DNA of 64,000 nt from Arthrobacter sp. B1805 (lineage in GTDB: Bacteria; Actinomycetota; Actinomycetes; Actinomycetales; Micrococcaceae): positions 112,850 to 176,849 of the forward strand of contig NZ_PJIQ01000001.1 of NCBI RefSeq assembly GCF_002929745.1, written 5' to 3'. The position numbers and the translations under genes are program-made. Shown one piece after another: positions 24,583-32,143 of the stretch. The notes beneath the pieces were generated by a model, which saw only the letters and a program-made list of their open reading frames with translations, ran no database searches and was not told the origin of the DNA. Every line of letters begins with the position of its first letter. Positions within the stretch are counted from its first letter, which is position 1.

Positions 24583-25979
24583 GCGCGCATACCGACACCG
24601 TCACCCTCCCGGCTACCGCAGCCAAGGCGTCCGCGCCGCGCGTTCCACTGATGGTTCCGCTCCGGCTCACCTGGCTGCTCGCCCGGCCCTCCGCGAACGG
24701 GCTCTCGGCCGCGGCCCTCCCGGTGACGGCCTTTGCGCTCGTCACCGCGCTCCTGCTGACCGTCGTCGCCGGTGGCCTGTCCTTCTTCCAGTGGAAGGAC
24801 GACACGGGTGAGCTGTACCTGGCCCTCGCCGCCATCGCGACGGCCCTGCTCGTGGTTCCACTGATGACGCTCGGCGGTTCCGCTGCGCGTCTGTCGGCAC
24901 GACGGCGGGACGAGCGGCTCGCGACCCTGCGCCTCCTCGGAGCGCCGGCCTCGACCGTCGCCGTCATGACCGTCGCCGAATCGGCGTTGCTCGCCGCCGT
25001 CGGCGCCCTCGCCGGAGTCATCGGGCACCTGCTGCTGGTGCCCCTGGTGCAGCTCATCCCCTTCCGCGGCGAAGCCCTGGGACGCTCCGTCTGGATGGGA
25101 CCGGGGCCCATTGTGCTGGTGGCGACCGGCGTCGTCATCCTCGCGGCGCTCAGTGCGATGCTCGGGCTGCGGAAGATCGTCATCTCCCCGCTCGGCGTGC
25201 GCACCCGCCAGCAGCCCCCGAAGCTGCACTGGCTGCGAGCGGTCGGCGCGGTCGCGGTGATCGGCGCGGTGGTAGCAGCGATGAGCAACCTCGACGGCAT
25301 CAGGGATTTCGCCGTGGTCGTCGTCGTGCTCGTCACCGGGTTCGCCGGGGCCCTGGCCGTCCTCAACCTGGTGGGACCGTGGCTGATCGGGGTCCTGGCC
25401 CGTCGGCAGCTGCGGGCGGCGCAGACACCCGAGCGGCTCCTCGCCGCGCGTCAGATCCTGGACTCCCCGAAGAGGGCCTGGCGGCAGGTCAGCGGTGTGG
25501 CCATGACGTGCTTCATCGCCGTCTTCGGCGGCACCGGGGCAGCGTTGATGAATGCGAGCGGCCCCATGGAGGGCAGCGAGCGGTTCCTGGGCGACGACGT
25601 CCGCACCGGACTGCTGATCACGATCGTGGCCTCGTTCCTGATGGTCGCCTGCTCGGTCGGCGTCAACCAGTCCTCGCTGCTGCTCGACCGACGGGATCTC
25701 TACGTGAGCCTTGACCGCCTCGGCATGCCGGTCGGGACGATGAACGCCGCCCGGACCCGGGCCGTGATGTTCCCGCTGATCGTCGTGTCGGTGGGTAGCG
25801 CGCTCACTGCCGTCGTCGTCGTACTCCCGCTTGCCGGGATGGCACTGATCTTCGCGCCTCTGTCCGTGGCCGTGATCATCGGCTGCCTGGCGGGCGGTGT
25901 CGCGCTCGTGCTGCTGGGCCTCCGGGCCACGCAGCCGATCCTGGCACACATCCTCCGGACGCCCGGCGCCGCTCTGTAG
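24579..25979 (+). CDS. FtsX-like ABC transporter permease
   Basis: Membrane protein of 466 residues with about ten hydrophobic segments: an N-terminal pair around 42-95, the FtsX core ARRRDERLATLRLLGAPASTVAVMTVAESALLAAVG near 107-142, and a second similar half near 300-460. The domain order FtsX-linker-FtsX matches bacitracin-export-like permeases (BceB without the big extracellular loop). No two-component or PadR regulator gene is next to it, so inducible resistance is not supported. Confidence 0.85.
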   Translation: MSAHTDTVTLPATAAKASAPRVPLMVPLRLTWLLARPSANGLSAAALPVTAFALVTALLLTVVAGGLSFFQWKDDTGELYLALAAIATALLVVPLMTLGGSAARLSARRRDERLATLRLLGAPASTVAVMTVAESALLAAVGALAGVIGHLLLVPLVQLIPFRGEALGRSVWMGPGPIVLVATGVVILAALSAMLGLRKIVISPLGVRTRQQPPKLHWLRAVGAVAVIGAVVAAMSNLDGIRDFAVVVVVLVTGFAGALAVLNLVGPWLIGVLARRQLRAAQTPERLLAARQILDSPKRAWRQVSGVAMTCFIAVFGGTGAALMNASGPMEGSERFLGDDVRTGLLITIVASFLMVACSVGVNQSSLLLDRRDLYVSLDRLGMPVGTMNAARTRAVMFPLIVVSVGSALTAVVVVLPLAGMALIFAPLSVAVIIGCLAGGVALVLLGLRATQPILAHILRTPGAAL

Positions 25980-25996
25980 CAGCAGCGACAGCCGGG

Positions 25997-26626
25997 TCAG
26001 GGAATGGAGGCGGCCCCGCCATAGTGCCCGGGCCATTTCTCGACGGGGATGCGCGAGATCTCGCGGACCGTTCCAGCAGTGCCCCACTCGTTCTTGCCGA
26101 GCCTCGAGAGGGGCTGGAGTGCGTCGATGGCCGGCAGTGCGCCGTCGAGCACCTCCTCGGACACCACGGCGTGCAGCACTTCGCCGAAGACGAGCGTGCA
26201 GTTCCCCATGTCCTGGATGAGGTGCAGCCTGCACTCGAGTGCGACGGGTGACTCGAGGACGCGCGGTGGCCTCACCCTCGCGCTGGGCTCGCGGGTGAGG
26301 CCGACGGCGTCGAATTCGCTGACAAACGGCGGGAAGTTCGTGCCGGTGGCATTGACGGCTTCGAAGAGGTGTTCGGGGGTGAAGCCGACGACGAACTCCC
26401 GGGTGGCCTCGATGTTGCGTACTGAATCCTTGCGGCCCACGGAGGTGAACTGGACGATCGGCGGATCGACGGACGCGATCGTGAAGAACGAATGGGGTGC
26501 GAGGTTGTCCACTCCCTGCGCGGACGTCGACGATATCCAGGCGATGGGACGCGGCACGACGACGGACGTGAGGAACGAGTAGAAGGCCCGGCTGTTCGCC
26601 GGCTCCGGGACGACGTCTCTGCGCAT
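25997..26626 (-). CDS. Flavin reductase-like FMN-binding split-barrel protein
   Basis: Protein of 209 residues. The family start FYSFLTSVVVPRPIAWISSTSAQGVDNLAPHSFFTIAS is followed by KDSVRNIEATREFVV. Such proteins bind FMN and act as NAD(P)H:flavin reductases or have unknown redox roles. The ATG at 26626 lies 7 bp after the stop of the NAD(P)-binding protein upstream, so the two genes are co-transcribed. A partner for the two-component monooxygenase type is not present in the window. Confidence 0.85.
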   Translation of the reverse strand: MRRDVVPEPANSRAFYSFLTSVVVPRPIAWISSTSAQGVDNLAPHSFFTIASVDPPIVQFTSVGRKDSVRNIEATREFVVGFTPEHLFEAVNATGTNFPPFVSEFDAVGLTREPSARVRPPRVLESPVALECRLHLIQDMGNCTLVFGEVLHAVVSEEVLDGALPAIDALQPLSRLGKNEWGTAGTVREISRIPVEKWPGHYGGAASIP

Positions 26627-26633
26627 GCTGCCG

Positions 26634-27473
26634 CTAGCCCTTCGCCGAGAGGAGGTCGTGGAGTGCGAGCGGCGGCCGGCCCGTGAGGTGCTCGACGGCC
26701 GGCGACACCTCCGCGAGCTCGCCGCGCGCGATTGCCGTGTAGGTGCTGACCCAGGCCTCGACCTGCCAGAGGGGCGCGCCGTGGTGTGCGCGGCTCGCCA
26801 GCGCTTCCTCGTGCGTCTGGTCCTCGAAGCGGACCGTGGCCGCCGTCAGCCGCGTGATGGTCGCCGCAGCCTCGGCAAGGGTGAAGGCCTCGGGCCCCGT
26901 CAGGTCGTAGGTCGTCCCGACGTGCGCCTGCGGAGCGCGCAATACGGCTGCTGCGGAGCGGGCGACGTCGGCCTGTGCGACGGCGGACAGCCGCCCGCGT
27001 CCGGCAGGGCCGCGGATCGCGCCGTCCTCGGCAAGGGCCGGCACGAAATCGAGGTAGAGGTTGTCCCGCAGGAAGGTGTAGTCCAATCCGGAAGCGCGGA
27101 TGTGCTCCTCGGTGTACCAATGGTCCCGCGCCAGGAGGAACGCGGCGTCCGGAGCGGCACCGAGGAACGACGTGTAGACGATATGCCGCACCCCGGCAGC
27201 GCGGGCGGCATCGATGAAAGTGCGATGGGTGGCGACGCGGTTCTGCTCCTCGCCGGCGGACACCATGAAGAGGGTACCGACGCCGGCAAGGGCTTCACGG
27301 GCCGCGTCGGCATCGTCGTAGGCACACCGGCGGACCACCGACCCGGGAAGGTGCTGCACCCGATCCGGCGAGCGGGCCGGCAGGACGAGTGGCACTCCCT
27401 CGGCGGCGAGGATCCGGGCAACCCTGCCACCCACGGTGCCGGTCGACCCAGTGACTCCGATGCGTTGCTCCAT
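26634..27473 (-). CDS. NmrA-like NAD(P)-dependent oxidoreductase / epimerase
   Basis: Atypical short-chain dehydrogenase of 279 residues. The dinucleotide motif is at the very start (GVTGSTGTVGGRV), so the start at ATG 27473 is right, although the frame stays open much further upstream through antisense of the next genes. VYTSFLGAAPDAAF and the C-terminal GPEAFTLAEAAATI region fit the NmrA/SDR_a5 group, which includes quinone reductases (QorB) and redox sensors. It shares an operon with the flavin reductase-like gene. Confidence 0.8.
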   Translation of the reverse strand: MEQRIGVTGSTGTVGGRVARILAAEGVPLVLPARSPDRVQHLPGSVVRRCAYDDADAAREALAGVGTLFMVSAGEEQNRVATHRTFIDAARAAGVRHIVYTSFLGAAPDAAFLLARDHWYTEEHIRASGLDYTFLRDNLYLDFVPALAEDGAIRGPAGRGRLSAVAQADVARSAAAVLRAPQAHVGTTYDLTGPEAFTLAEAAATITRLTAATVRFEDQTHEEALASRAHHGAPLWQVEAWVSTYTAIARGELAEVSPAVEHLTGRPPLALHDLLSAKG

Positions 27474-27597
27474 GCGAGCTTCAGCCGCGCAATGCGGGCT
27501 TTTATTTCCGCGGCCGCGTTGCGCACTCCAGGTCTGGTTCCTGAAGGAGCCCGAAGGTAGTCTGCGGGCAGCGTCCTCGACCCCGCCGGGTGTCGGC

Positions 27598-27627
27598 GCC
27601 GACGAAGCTATGGCCGACGAAGCTATG
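27598..27627 (+). repeat. 15-bp tandem duplication before the RibD-like gene
   Basis: GCCGACGAAGCTATG occurs twice back to back, ending 14 bp before the GTG at 27642. It keeps reading frame in another frame (five codons per unit), but no convincing peptide gene is formed. Confidence 0.7.
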
Positions 27628-27641
27628 ACCAAGGAGGTCCT

Positions 27642-28226
27642 GTGGCGCGCACGGTGATCTATTCGATGAGTATGTCGCTCGACGGCTACATCGTAGGGCC
27701 GGACGGCGGCTTCGACTGGTCCGTCCCGGACGAAGAGGTGTTCCAGGCCTCGATCGACGAAGTACGGGGGCTCGGCGTCCACCTGCTCGGACGCAACCTC
27801 TACGAGACGATGCTGTATTGGGAGACCGCCGATCAGGACTCCTCGCTCGACGACAAGGAGCTCGAGTTCGCGGACATCTGGAACCGGCTCCCGAAGCTGG
27901 TGTTCTCCAGGACCCTGGCGGTGGTGCAGGGGAATTACGGTCTGGCCTCCGGCAGTCTGGCCGACGAGGTCCGTCGATTGAAAGCGGAGTCCGAAGCCGG
28001 TGACATCGCGATCGGCGGGGCGACCCTTGCCGCCGAGGCCGCCGCAGCGGGTGTGATCGACGAGTACCGGGTCCGGGTCTACCCGGTGCTCGTCGGCGGA
28101 GGCATCCCGTATTTCCCCGGACCTCAGCATCTCTCCGGACATCAGCGGCAGATCGATCTCGAGCAGGTGGAAACCCGCACGTTCAGCTCGGGCGTCGTGT
28201 ATCTCCGCTACCGCGTGGTGCGCTGA
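27642..28226 (+). CDS. Dihydrofolate reductase family (RibD C-terminal domain) protein
   Basis: Protein of 194 residues, GTG start behind AAGGAGG. The RibD-C fold is recognised from YSMSMSLDGYIVGPDGGFDW, LLGRNLYETM, KLVFSRTL and the late GGATLAAEAAAAGVIDEYRVRVYPVLVGGG. These are NADPH-binding reductases with unassigned substrates; they are not the folate enzyme or the riboflavin enzyme itself. It is monocistronic and divergent from the NmrA-like gene. Confidence 0.85.
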   Translation: MARTVIYSMSMSLDGYIVGPDGGFDWSVPDEEVFQASIDEVRGLGVHLLGRNLYETMLYWETADQDSSLDDKELEFADIWNRLPKLVFSRTLAVVQGNYGLASGSLADEVRRLKAESEAGDIAIGGATLAAEAAAAGVIDEYRVRVYPVLVGGGIPYFPGPQHLSGHQRQIDLEQVETRTFSSGVVYLRYRVVR

Positions 28227-28328
28227 CCGGCGGATGCCACTCGGGTGGTACGCCGCGCAGCGAGAGTTCATCGGGGGTTGGTCCCACTGTTGCCCCGCAA
28301 TTCATCCTCGACGGCTAGCGTTGGTCGA

Positions 28329-29156
28329 ATGGCTGGCCGGTATGTTGCGATCGGAGACTCCTTCACCGAAGGCGTCGGCGACTGGAACAAGAGCTTCCCG
28401 AACGGCGTGCGGGGCTGGGCGGACCGGGTTGCCAAGCAACTGGGCCGGCAGGACCCGAGGTGGGAGTACGCCAACCTCGCGATCCGCAGCAAGCGCCTGC
28501 ACCAGATTCGCGACGAGCAGGTGGAGCGGGCACTGGCGTTGAAGCCCACGCTGGTGAGTCTCTATGCCGGAGGCAACGACATCCTCGAACTCCGTACCGA
28601 CATGAGCGCGCTCATGCGGGAGTATGAGGCCATGGTGGCCCGCATCGCCCGGGCAGGGGCCCGGCCGCTTCTCTTCACGGGGTTCGACATCCCGTTGAGC
28701 CCGGTGTTCGAGCCCATGAAGCGGCGCAACTGGCTGTACAACGACCACGTCCGGCGCATCGCCCGCACCTACGACGCTGTACTCGTGGACTACTGGTGCT
28801 TCGACGAGTACTCGGATCCAGGCCTCTGGGATGCGGACCGCCTGCACATGTCACCCGCAGGGCACCGCAACCTCGCCGCGCACGTGCTGCGGATCCTCGG
28901 AGTCGACCATTCCCTGACGCCGCGCCTGCCCGAGCGTGAGGGATACGCCGGATTGGTGGCGGGACTCCGCCGCGAGACAACCTGGCTGGGCGAGTGGGTG
29001 GTGCCGATGTTCGGGCGCCGCCTGAGGAGGATCACCCTCGGGGACGAGCTGCAACCGCGGTGGCCCGAGCCCGTCCGGCCGGCGGACGGATTGAAGCGCC
29101 TGGCACGTGCGCAGCGGGAGGCGTCCGTCCGGGCACAGGCGAGCGGTGGAAGCTAG
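28329..29156 (+). CDS. SGNH/GDSL hydrolase
   Basis: Protein of 275 residues. Block I is AIGDSFTEGVGD (Ser nucleophile at residue 10), block III is YAGGNDILEL and block V is DADRLHMSPAGH with the catalytic Asp and His. No signal peptide is seen, so it probably acts in the cytosol as an esterase or acyl hydrolase. ATG 28329 has no Shine-Dalgarno but TAGCGT ends seven bases upstream, consistent with a leaderless mRNA; the longer frame from 28245 is not supported. Confidence 0.86.
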   Translation: MAGRYVAIGDSFTEGVGDWNKSFPNGVRGWADRVAKQLGRQDPRWEYANLAIRSKRLHQIRDEQVERALALKPTLVSLYAGGNDILELRTDMSALMREYEAMVARIARAGARPLLFTGFDIPLSPVFEPMKRRNWLYNDHVRRIARTYDAVLVDYWCFDEYSDPGLWDADRLHMSPAGHRNLAAHVLRILGVDHSLTPRLPEREGYAGLVAGLRRETTWLGEWVVPMFGRRLRRITLGDELQPRWPEPVRPADGLKRLARAQREASVRAQASGGS

Positions 29157-29168
29157 ACTGGGGCCACT

Positions 29169-29267
29169 ATGGACCACATGCGAAAGCTCCGCACCCCGAT
29201 CGTCTGGCTCCTCGTCGCCGCCCTGGTCCTCAGTGTCGGTGCAGGTTTCTTCTCCGTCGTCTTCTAG
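29169..29267 (+). CDS. Putative 32-residue single-pass membrane peptide
   Basis: ATG 29169 to TAG 29267 encodes 32 residues: a basic start MDHMRKLRTP, then one hydrophobic helix IVWLLVAALVLSVGAG and a short tail FFSVVF. TAGACT ends nine bases before the ATG, so it may have its own leaderless promoter. It begins 12 bp after the SGNH hydrolase. The composition is that of a real small membrane protein, but there is no known family. Confidence 0.5.
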   Translation: MDHMRKLRTPIVWLLVAALVLSVGAGFFSVVF

Positions 29268-29319
29268 CCCGAGGCGGTCACACGCCTGTTGCGAGAGATA
29301 TTAGTGGGCCCTAGGGTAA

Positions 29320-29331
29320 TAAGTAGGCTTA
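29320..29331. promoter_or_regulatory. TAAG-N3-GCTTA palindrome, site 1
   Basis: TAAGTAGGCTTA follows directly on GGGTAAT, a possible -10, 77 bp before the ATG of the SDR gene at 29408. The context AGGGTAATAAG-N3-GCTTAG is shared with site 3 at 56250-56261. Confidence 0.6.
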
Positions 29332-29407
29332 GCTTTAACGGCCCAGTCGACAGCCCATATGCGCCCGACGCGGCGCGGGACACGCACTCTGTACAGGGAG
29401 AACACCT

Positions 29408-30325
29408 ATGACCTCCGAGAGCACAGCAGGATCGACCGATCAGTACACCTTCCAGAACCCCGTCACGAGGTTCGAGAGCATCACGCCTCCGGCAGACCAG
29501 CAGGGAGAACCCGGGCTCGAAGCCGACATGGAACTCAAGGCCGACCGCGGCGAGACCTCCTACCGCGGGACGGGCCGGCTGACGGGCCGCAAGGCCCTCA
29601 TCACCGGCGCCGATTCGGGGATCGGCGCAGCAGTTGCCATCGCCTACGCCCGGGAGGGTGCGGACGTCGCGCTCTCCTACCTCCCCGAGGAGGAGGAGGA
29701 TGCGCAGGTCGTCAAGGGACTCATCGAAGCCGAGGGACGCACCGCCGTCTGTATTCCGGGTGACCTGAAGGATCCCGCATATTGCACCTCACTGGTGCAG
29801 CAGGCAGTGGACGGGCTCGGCGGCCTCGACATCCTCGTCAACAATGCGGCCAAACAGGTGGCGGTCGAATCGCTCGAGGAACTGAGCGACGAGCAACTGG
29901 ACCACACCTACAAGACGAACATCTATTCTTTCTTCCGTGTGACGAGGGAAGCGCTCAAGCACCTCCAGCCCGGCTCCGCGATCATCAACAGCACCTCGAT
30001 CCAGGCATACGAGCCGTCGCCGACCCTGATCGACTACGCGAGCACCAAGGCGGCGATCAACAACTTCACCAAAGGGCTGGCGCAGCAGCTCGCGGCGAAG
30101 GGAATCCGCGTCAACGCGGTGGCGCCGGGTCCCATCTGGACGCCGCTGCAGCCCTCGGGAGGCCAGCCCAAGGAGGCACTGCCCGAATTCGGCAAGGACA
30201 CGCCGCTGGGTCGTGCGGGTCAGCCGACCGAACTCGCCCCGGCGTACGTCTTCCTGGCGTCGTCCGAGGCAAGCTACGTGCTCGGCGAAACCCTGAACGT
30301 CAACGGCGGAATGCCCTCGCCCTGA
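29408..30325 (+). CDS. SDR family oxidoreductase (YghA/YhdF-like)
   Basis: Classical short-chain dehydrogenase of 305 residues with a 55-residue N-terminal extension, as in the YghA/general-stress group. The cofactor motif is GADSGIG (about 65-71), then NNAA, the catalytic Ser in INSTSIQAYE and Tyr/Lys in YASTKAAINNF. The C-terminal LNVNGGMPSP is usual. ATG 29408 follows AGGGAGA. It is transcribed alone, with the TAAG palindrome in front and a 30-bp hairpin behind. The substrate is unknown; a stress role is inferred from the family. Confidence 0.88.
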   Translation: MTSESTAGSTDQYTFQNPVTRFESITPPADQQGEPGLEADMELKADRGETSYRGTGRLTGRKALITGADSGIGAAVAIAYAREGADVALSYLPEEEEDAQVVKGLIEAEGRTAVCIPGDLKDPAYCTSLVQQAVDGLGGLDILVNNAAKQVAVESLEELSDEQLDHTYKTNIYSFFRVTREALKHLQPGSAIINSTSIQAYEPSPTLIDYASTKAAINNFTKGLAQQLAAKGIRVNAVAPGPIWTPLQPSGGQPKEALPEFGKDTPLGRAGQPTELAPAYVFLASSEASYVLGETLNVNGGMPSP

Positions 30326-30334
30326 TCCTCGTGG

Positions 30335-30398
30335 CCACCTGAACAACGGAACAGCCCCGGACTCCTGCGAGTCCGGGGCTGTTCCGTTGTTCAGGTGG
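30335..30398. terminator. Bidirectional terminator with a 30-bp stem
   Basis: Arms 30335-30364 and 30369-30398 are perfectly complementary around a CTGC loop. It lies between the converging SDR and membrane protein genes and can serve both. Confidence 0.9.
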
Positions 30399-30422
30399 TG
30401 ATGCGGCGCGTGTCCGCAGCTC

Positions 30423-31511
30423 CTACTCGGCGTCCTCGAGCGCGTCGAAGTCCGTCCGGTCGATCCTCCGGTGGTATCGCATGCCCACGAGCCCACCCAG
30501 GACCGCACCGATCAGCGCGACGGCGGCCACCACGAGGAGTCCGAGGAGCCCGGGCCCGGTGAGCTCCTGCGAGGAGGGAACACCGAGACCCTGGAACCGC
30601 TCCGTGATGTTGGCCTGGTTGCCGAGGATGAAACCGACGATCGCCAGCACGACAGCGACGATGATCGCCCACAGCCACACGGCGACGCCCTGCTTGACGC
30701 CGCTGAAACGCGCCATCCGGCCGGCGACGTACCCACCGGCGAAGTAGGAGACCAGGAGGATGACGCCGAGGACGACCGCGGCCGTTATTCCGGTGGCCTG
30801 CGCTTCGCCCGAACCGCTCGTCACGTCCGAGCTGGACAGGTTTGCTCCGAAGCCGAACGCCGCGGCCAGTGCCCCGACGAGGGCGGACAGCAACACGAAC
30901 ATCCCGGTGGCGGTGAGCCACCCGAAGAACGCCGAGCCGAACTTCATGCCACCGAAGTGCTCCTTCTCGCGTTGGTGGAGCACCTTGCGGTCCTCGAGGC
31001 TGGGAACGCCCGATCCGACGCCCGCCCCTGCACCTCCGGCGGCAGCAGCGCGGGGCAGTCGGTGTTCGCGGCCCCGCTCGTCGTCGGACCGGGAGTCCGA
31101 GTGCTTCGTCGCCGTCACCGGGACCACCTTCGTGTGTGCCTGTGTCTCCGGCTCGTGCCGGCCGGTCGTCGGCATGTCGCGGGAAGCTGCCGGCTGGGTA
31201 TGTTCACGTGTGGGGGTCGGATCACTAGTCCCCGAGCCTCCGGAGTACATCCCCGGCACGTAGTCACCGCTCGTGTCGTCGTCCGCCGAATACGCACCGG
31301 GCACGTAGTCGCCTCCATCCGTGCCGTCCGCGCGGGTGGAGCCGCTCACCTGATGTCCGTTCGAGCCGCGGCCGGTGCTGCTCGCGCCTGCCCCGGAACG
31401 GCCGGTGTCCATCACCTCGGTGGGATTGTCCGGGTTGTCGGCGTGCCGTGGTCCGTCAGCGGATGCACCCTTGCGCTCGCCGTCCGTGTTCCCTGTTCCT
31501 GGTGTACTCAC
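30423..31511 (-). CDS. Membrane protein with long disordered N-terminus
   Basis: Protein of 362 residues, GTG start at 31511 behind AGGAGGACCA. The first 170 residues are polar, low in complexity and rich in G, S, T, D, with a twice-repeated block GDYVPG-x-YS. Residues about 192-345 hold four hydrophobic helices (for example FFGWLTATGMFVLLSALVGALAAAF and GPGLLGLLVVAAVALIGAVLGGLVG). The short C-terminus is acidic. No enzyme motif is seen. The palindrome CTAAG-N4-CTTAG stands 33 bp upstream. It is likely an envelope or stress protein of unknown function. Confidence 0.75.
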   Translation of the reverse strand: MSTPGTGNTDGERKGASADGPRHADNPDNPTEVMDTGRSGAGASSTGRGSNGHQVSGSTRADGTDGGDYVPGAYSADDDTSGDYVPGMYSGGSGTSDPTPTREHTQPAASRDMPTTGRHEPETQAHTKVVPVTATKHSDSRSDDERGREHRLPRAAAAGGAGAGVGSGVPSLEDRKVLHQREKEHFGGMKFGSAFFGWLTATGMFVLLSALVGALAAAFGFGANLSSSDVTSGSGEAQATGITAAVVLGVILLVSYFAGGYVAGRMARFSGVKQGVAVWLWAIIVAVVLAIVGFILGNQANITERFQGLGVPSSQELTGPGLLGLLVVAAVALIGAVLGGLVGMRYHRRIDRTDFDALEDAE

Positions 31512-31543
31512 TGGTCCTCCTGATCTCAGGGCCCGCAGGCTCG

Positions 31544-31557
31544 CTAAGTTGGCTTAG
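31544..31557. promoter_or_regulatory. TAAG-N3-GCTTA palindrome, site 2
   Basis: CTAAGTTGGCTTAG; on the gene's strand it follows GAATAC, a possible -10. It lies 33-46 bp upstream of the GTG at 31511. Confidence 0.6.
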
Positions 31558-31639
31558 TATTCACTCCAGTATTCCACGGAGCAGCGCGTCGGGCTCGTTC
31601 CATTGCTTCGGGTCGCGATCCGGGTGCAAGACTGGGGTC

Positions 31640-32140
31640 ATGGATCTACAGGTCTTCATGACGGTCGTGTGCGGTGCGCTCATCGCCGTCGGTATCGCTG
31701 GTGTCGTGGTCCCTGTGCTGCCGGGGAGCATCCTGATCATCGTGTCCCTGCTCACGTGGGCGCTGACGGTGGCGACGACCGAGGGGTGGGTGGTCTTCGC
31801 GATCGGGACGGTGCTGGCCGGAGCCGGTCTCGCTGCCGGGATCGTCCTCACCGGCCGGACGCTCAAGCAACGCCGGATCCCCGGGCGGTCGGTGACCGTC
31901 GGTGTTCTCGCCGGGGTTGTCGGCATGTTCGTGATTCCCGTCGTCGGCCTGTTCGTGGGCTTCGCGCTCGGTCTCTTTGCGAGCGAATTCGCCCGGCAAC
32001 GGAACGCCCGCGCCGCCCTGACGTCGAGTCTCCACGCACTGAAGGCGACGGGGCTCGGGATCCTCGCCGAACTCGGTCTCGCCTGCCTCGCCGGAACCAC
32101 CTGGGTCATCGGCGTGTGGGTCTACTTCGCCACGGCCTGA
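31640..32140 (+). CDS. DUF456 family membrane protein
   Basis: Protein of 166 residues, nearly all hydrophobic, with four to five membrane helices and the DUF456 signature of two glycine-rich repeats (GIAGVVVPVLPGSILIIVSLLTWAL and GMFVIPVVGLFVGFALGLFASEF). The function is unknown. ATG 31640 is six bases after AAGACT with no ribosome binding site, so a leaderless start is likely. It converges on the GH15 gene with only 3 bp between stops. Confidence 0.82.
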   Translation: MDLQVFMTVVCGALIAVGIAGVVVPVLPGSILIIVSLLTWALTVATTEGWVVFAIGTVLAGAGLAAGIVLTGRTLKQRRIPGRSVTVGVLAGVVGMFVIPVVGLFVGFALGLFASEFARQRNARAALTSSLHALKATGLGILAELGLACLAGTTWVIGVWVYFATA

Positions 32141-32143
32141 CCT

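Noticed and set aside
23919-26234. A 771-codon open frame on the minus strand
   Set aside because: It is antisense to the ABC transporter pair, whose motifs are unmistakable; the antisense product is rich in R, G, D and H without a domain.
27613-27657. Leader peptide before the RibD-like gene
   Set aside because: The small frame overlaps the real start, has no regulatory residues or attenuator hairpin, and arises from a 15-bp duplication.
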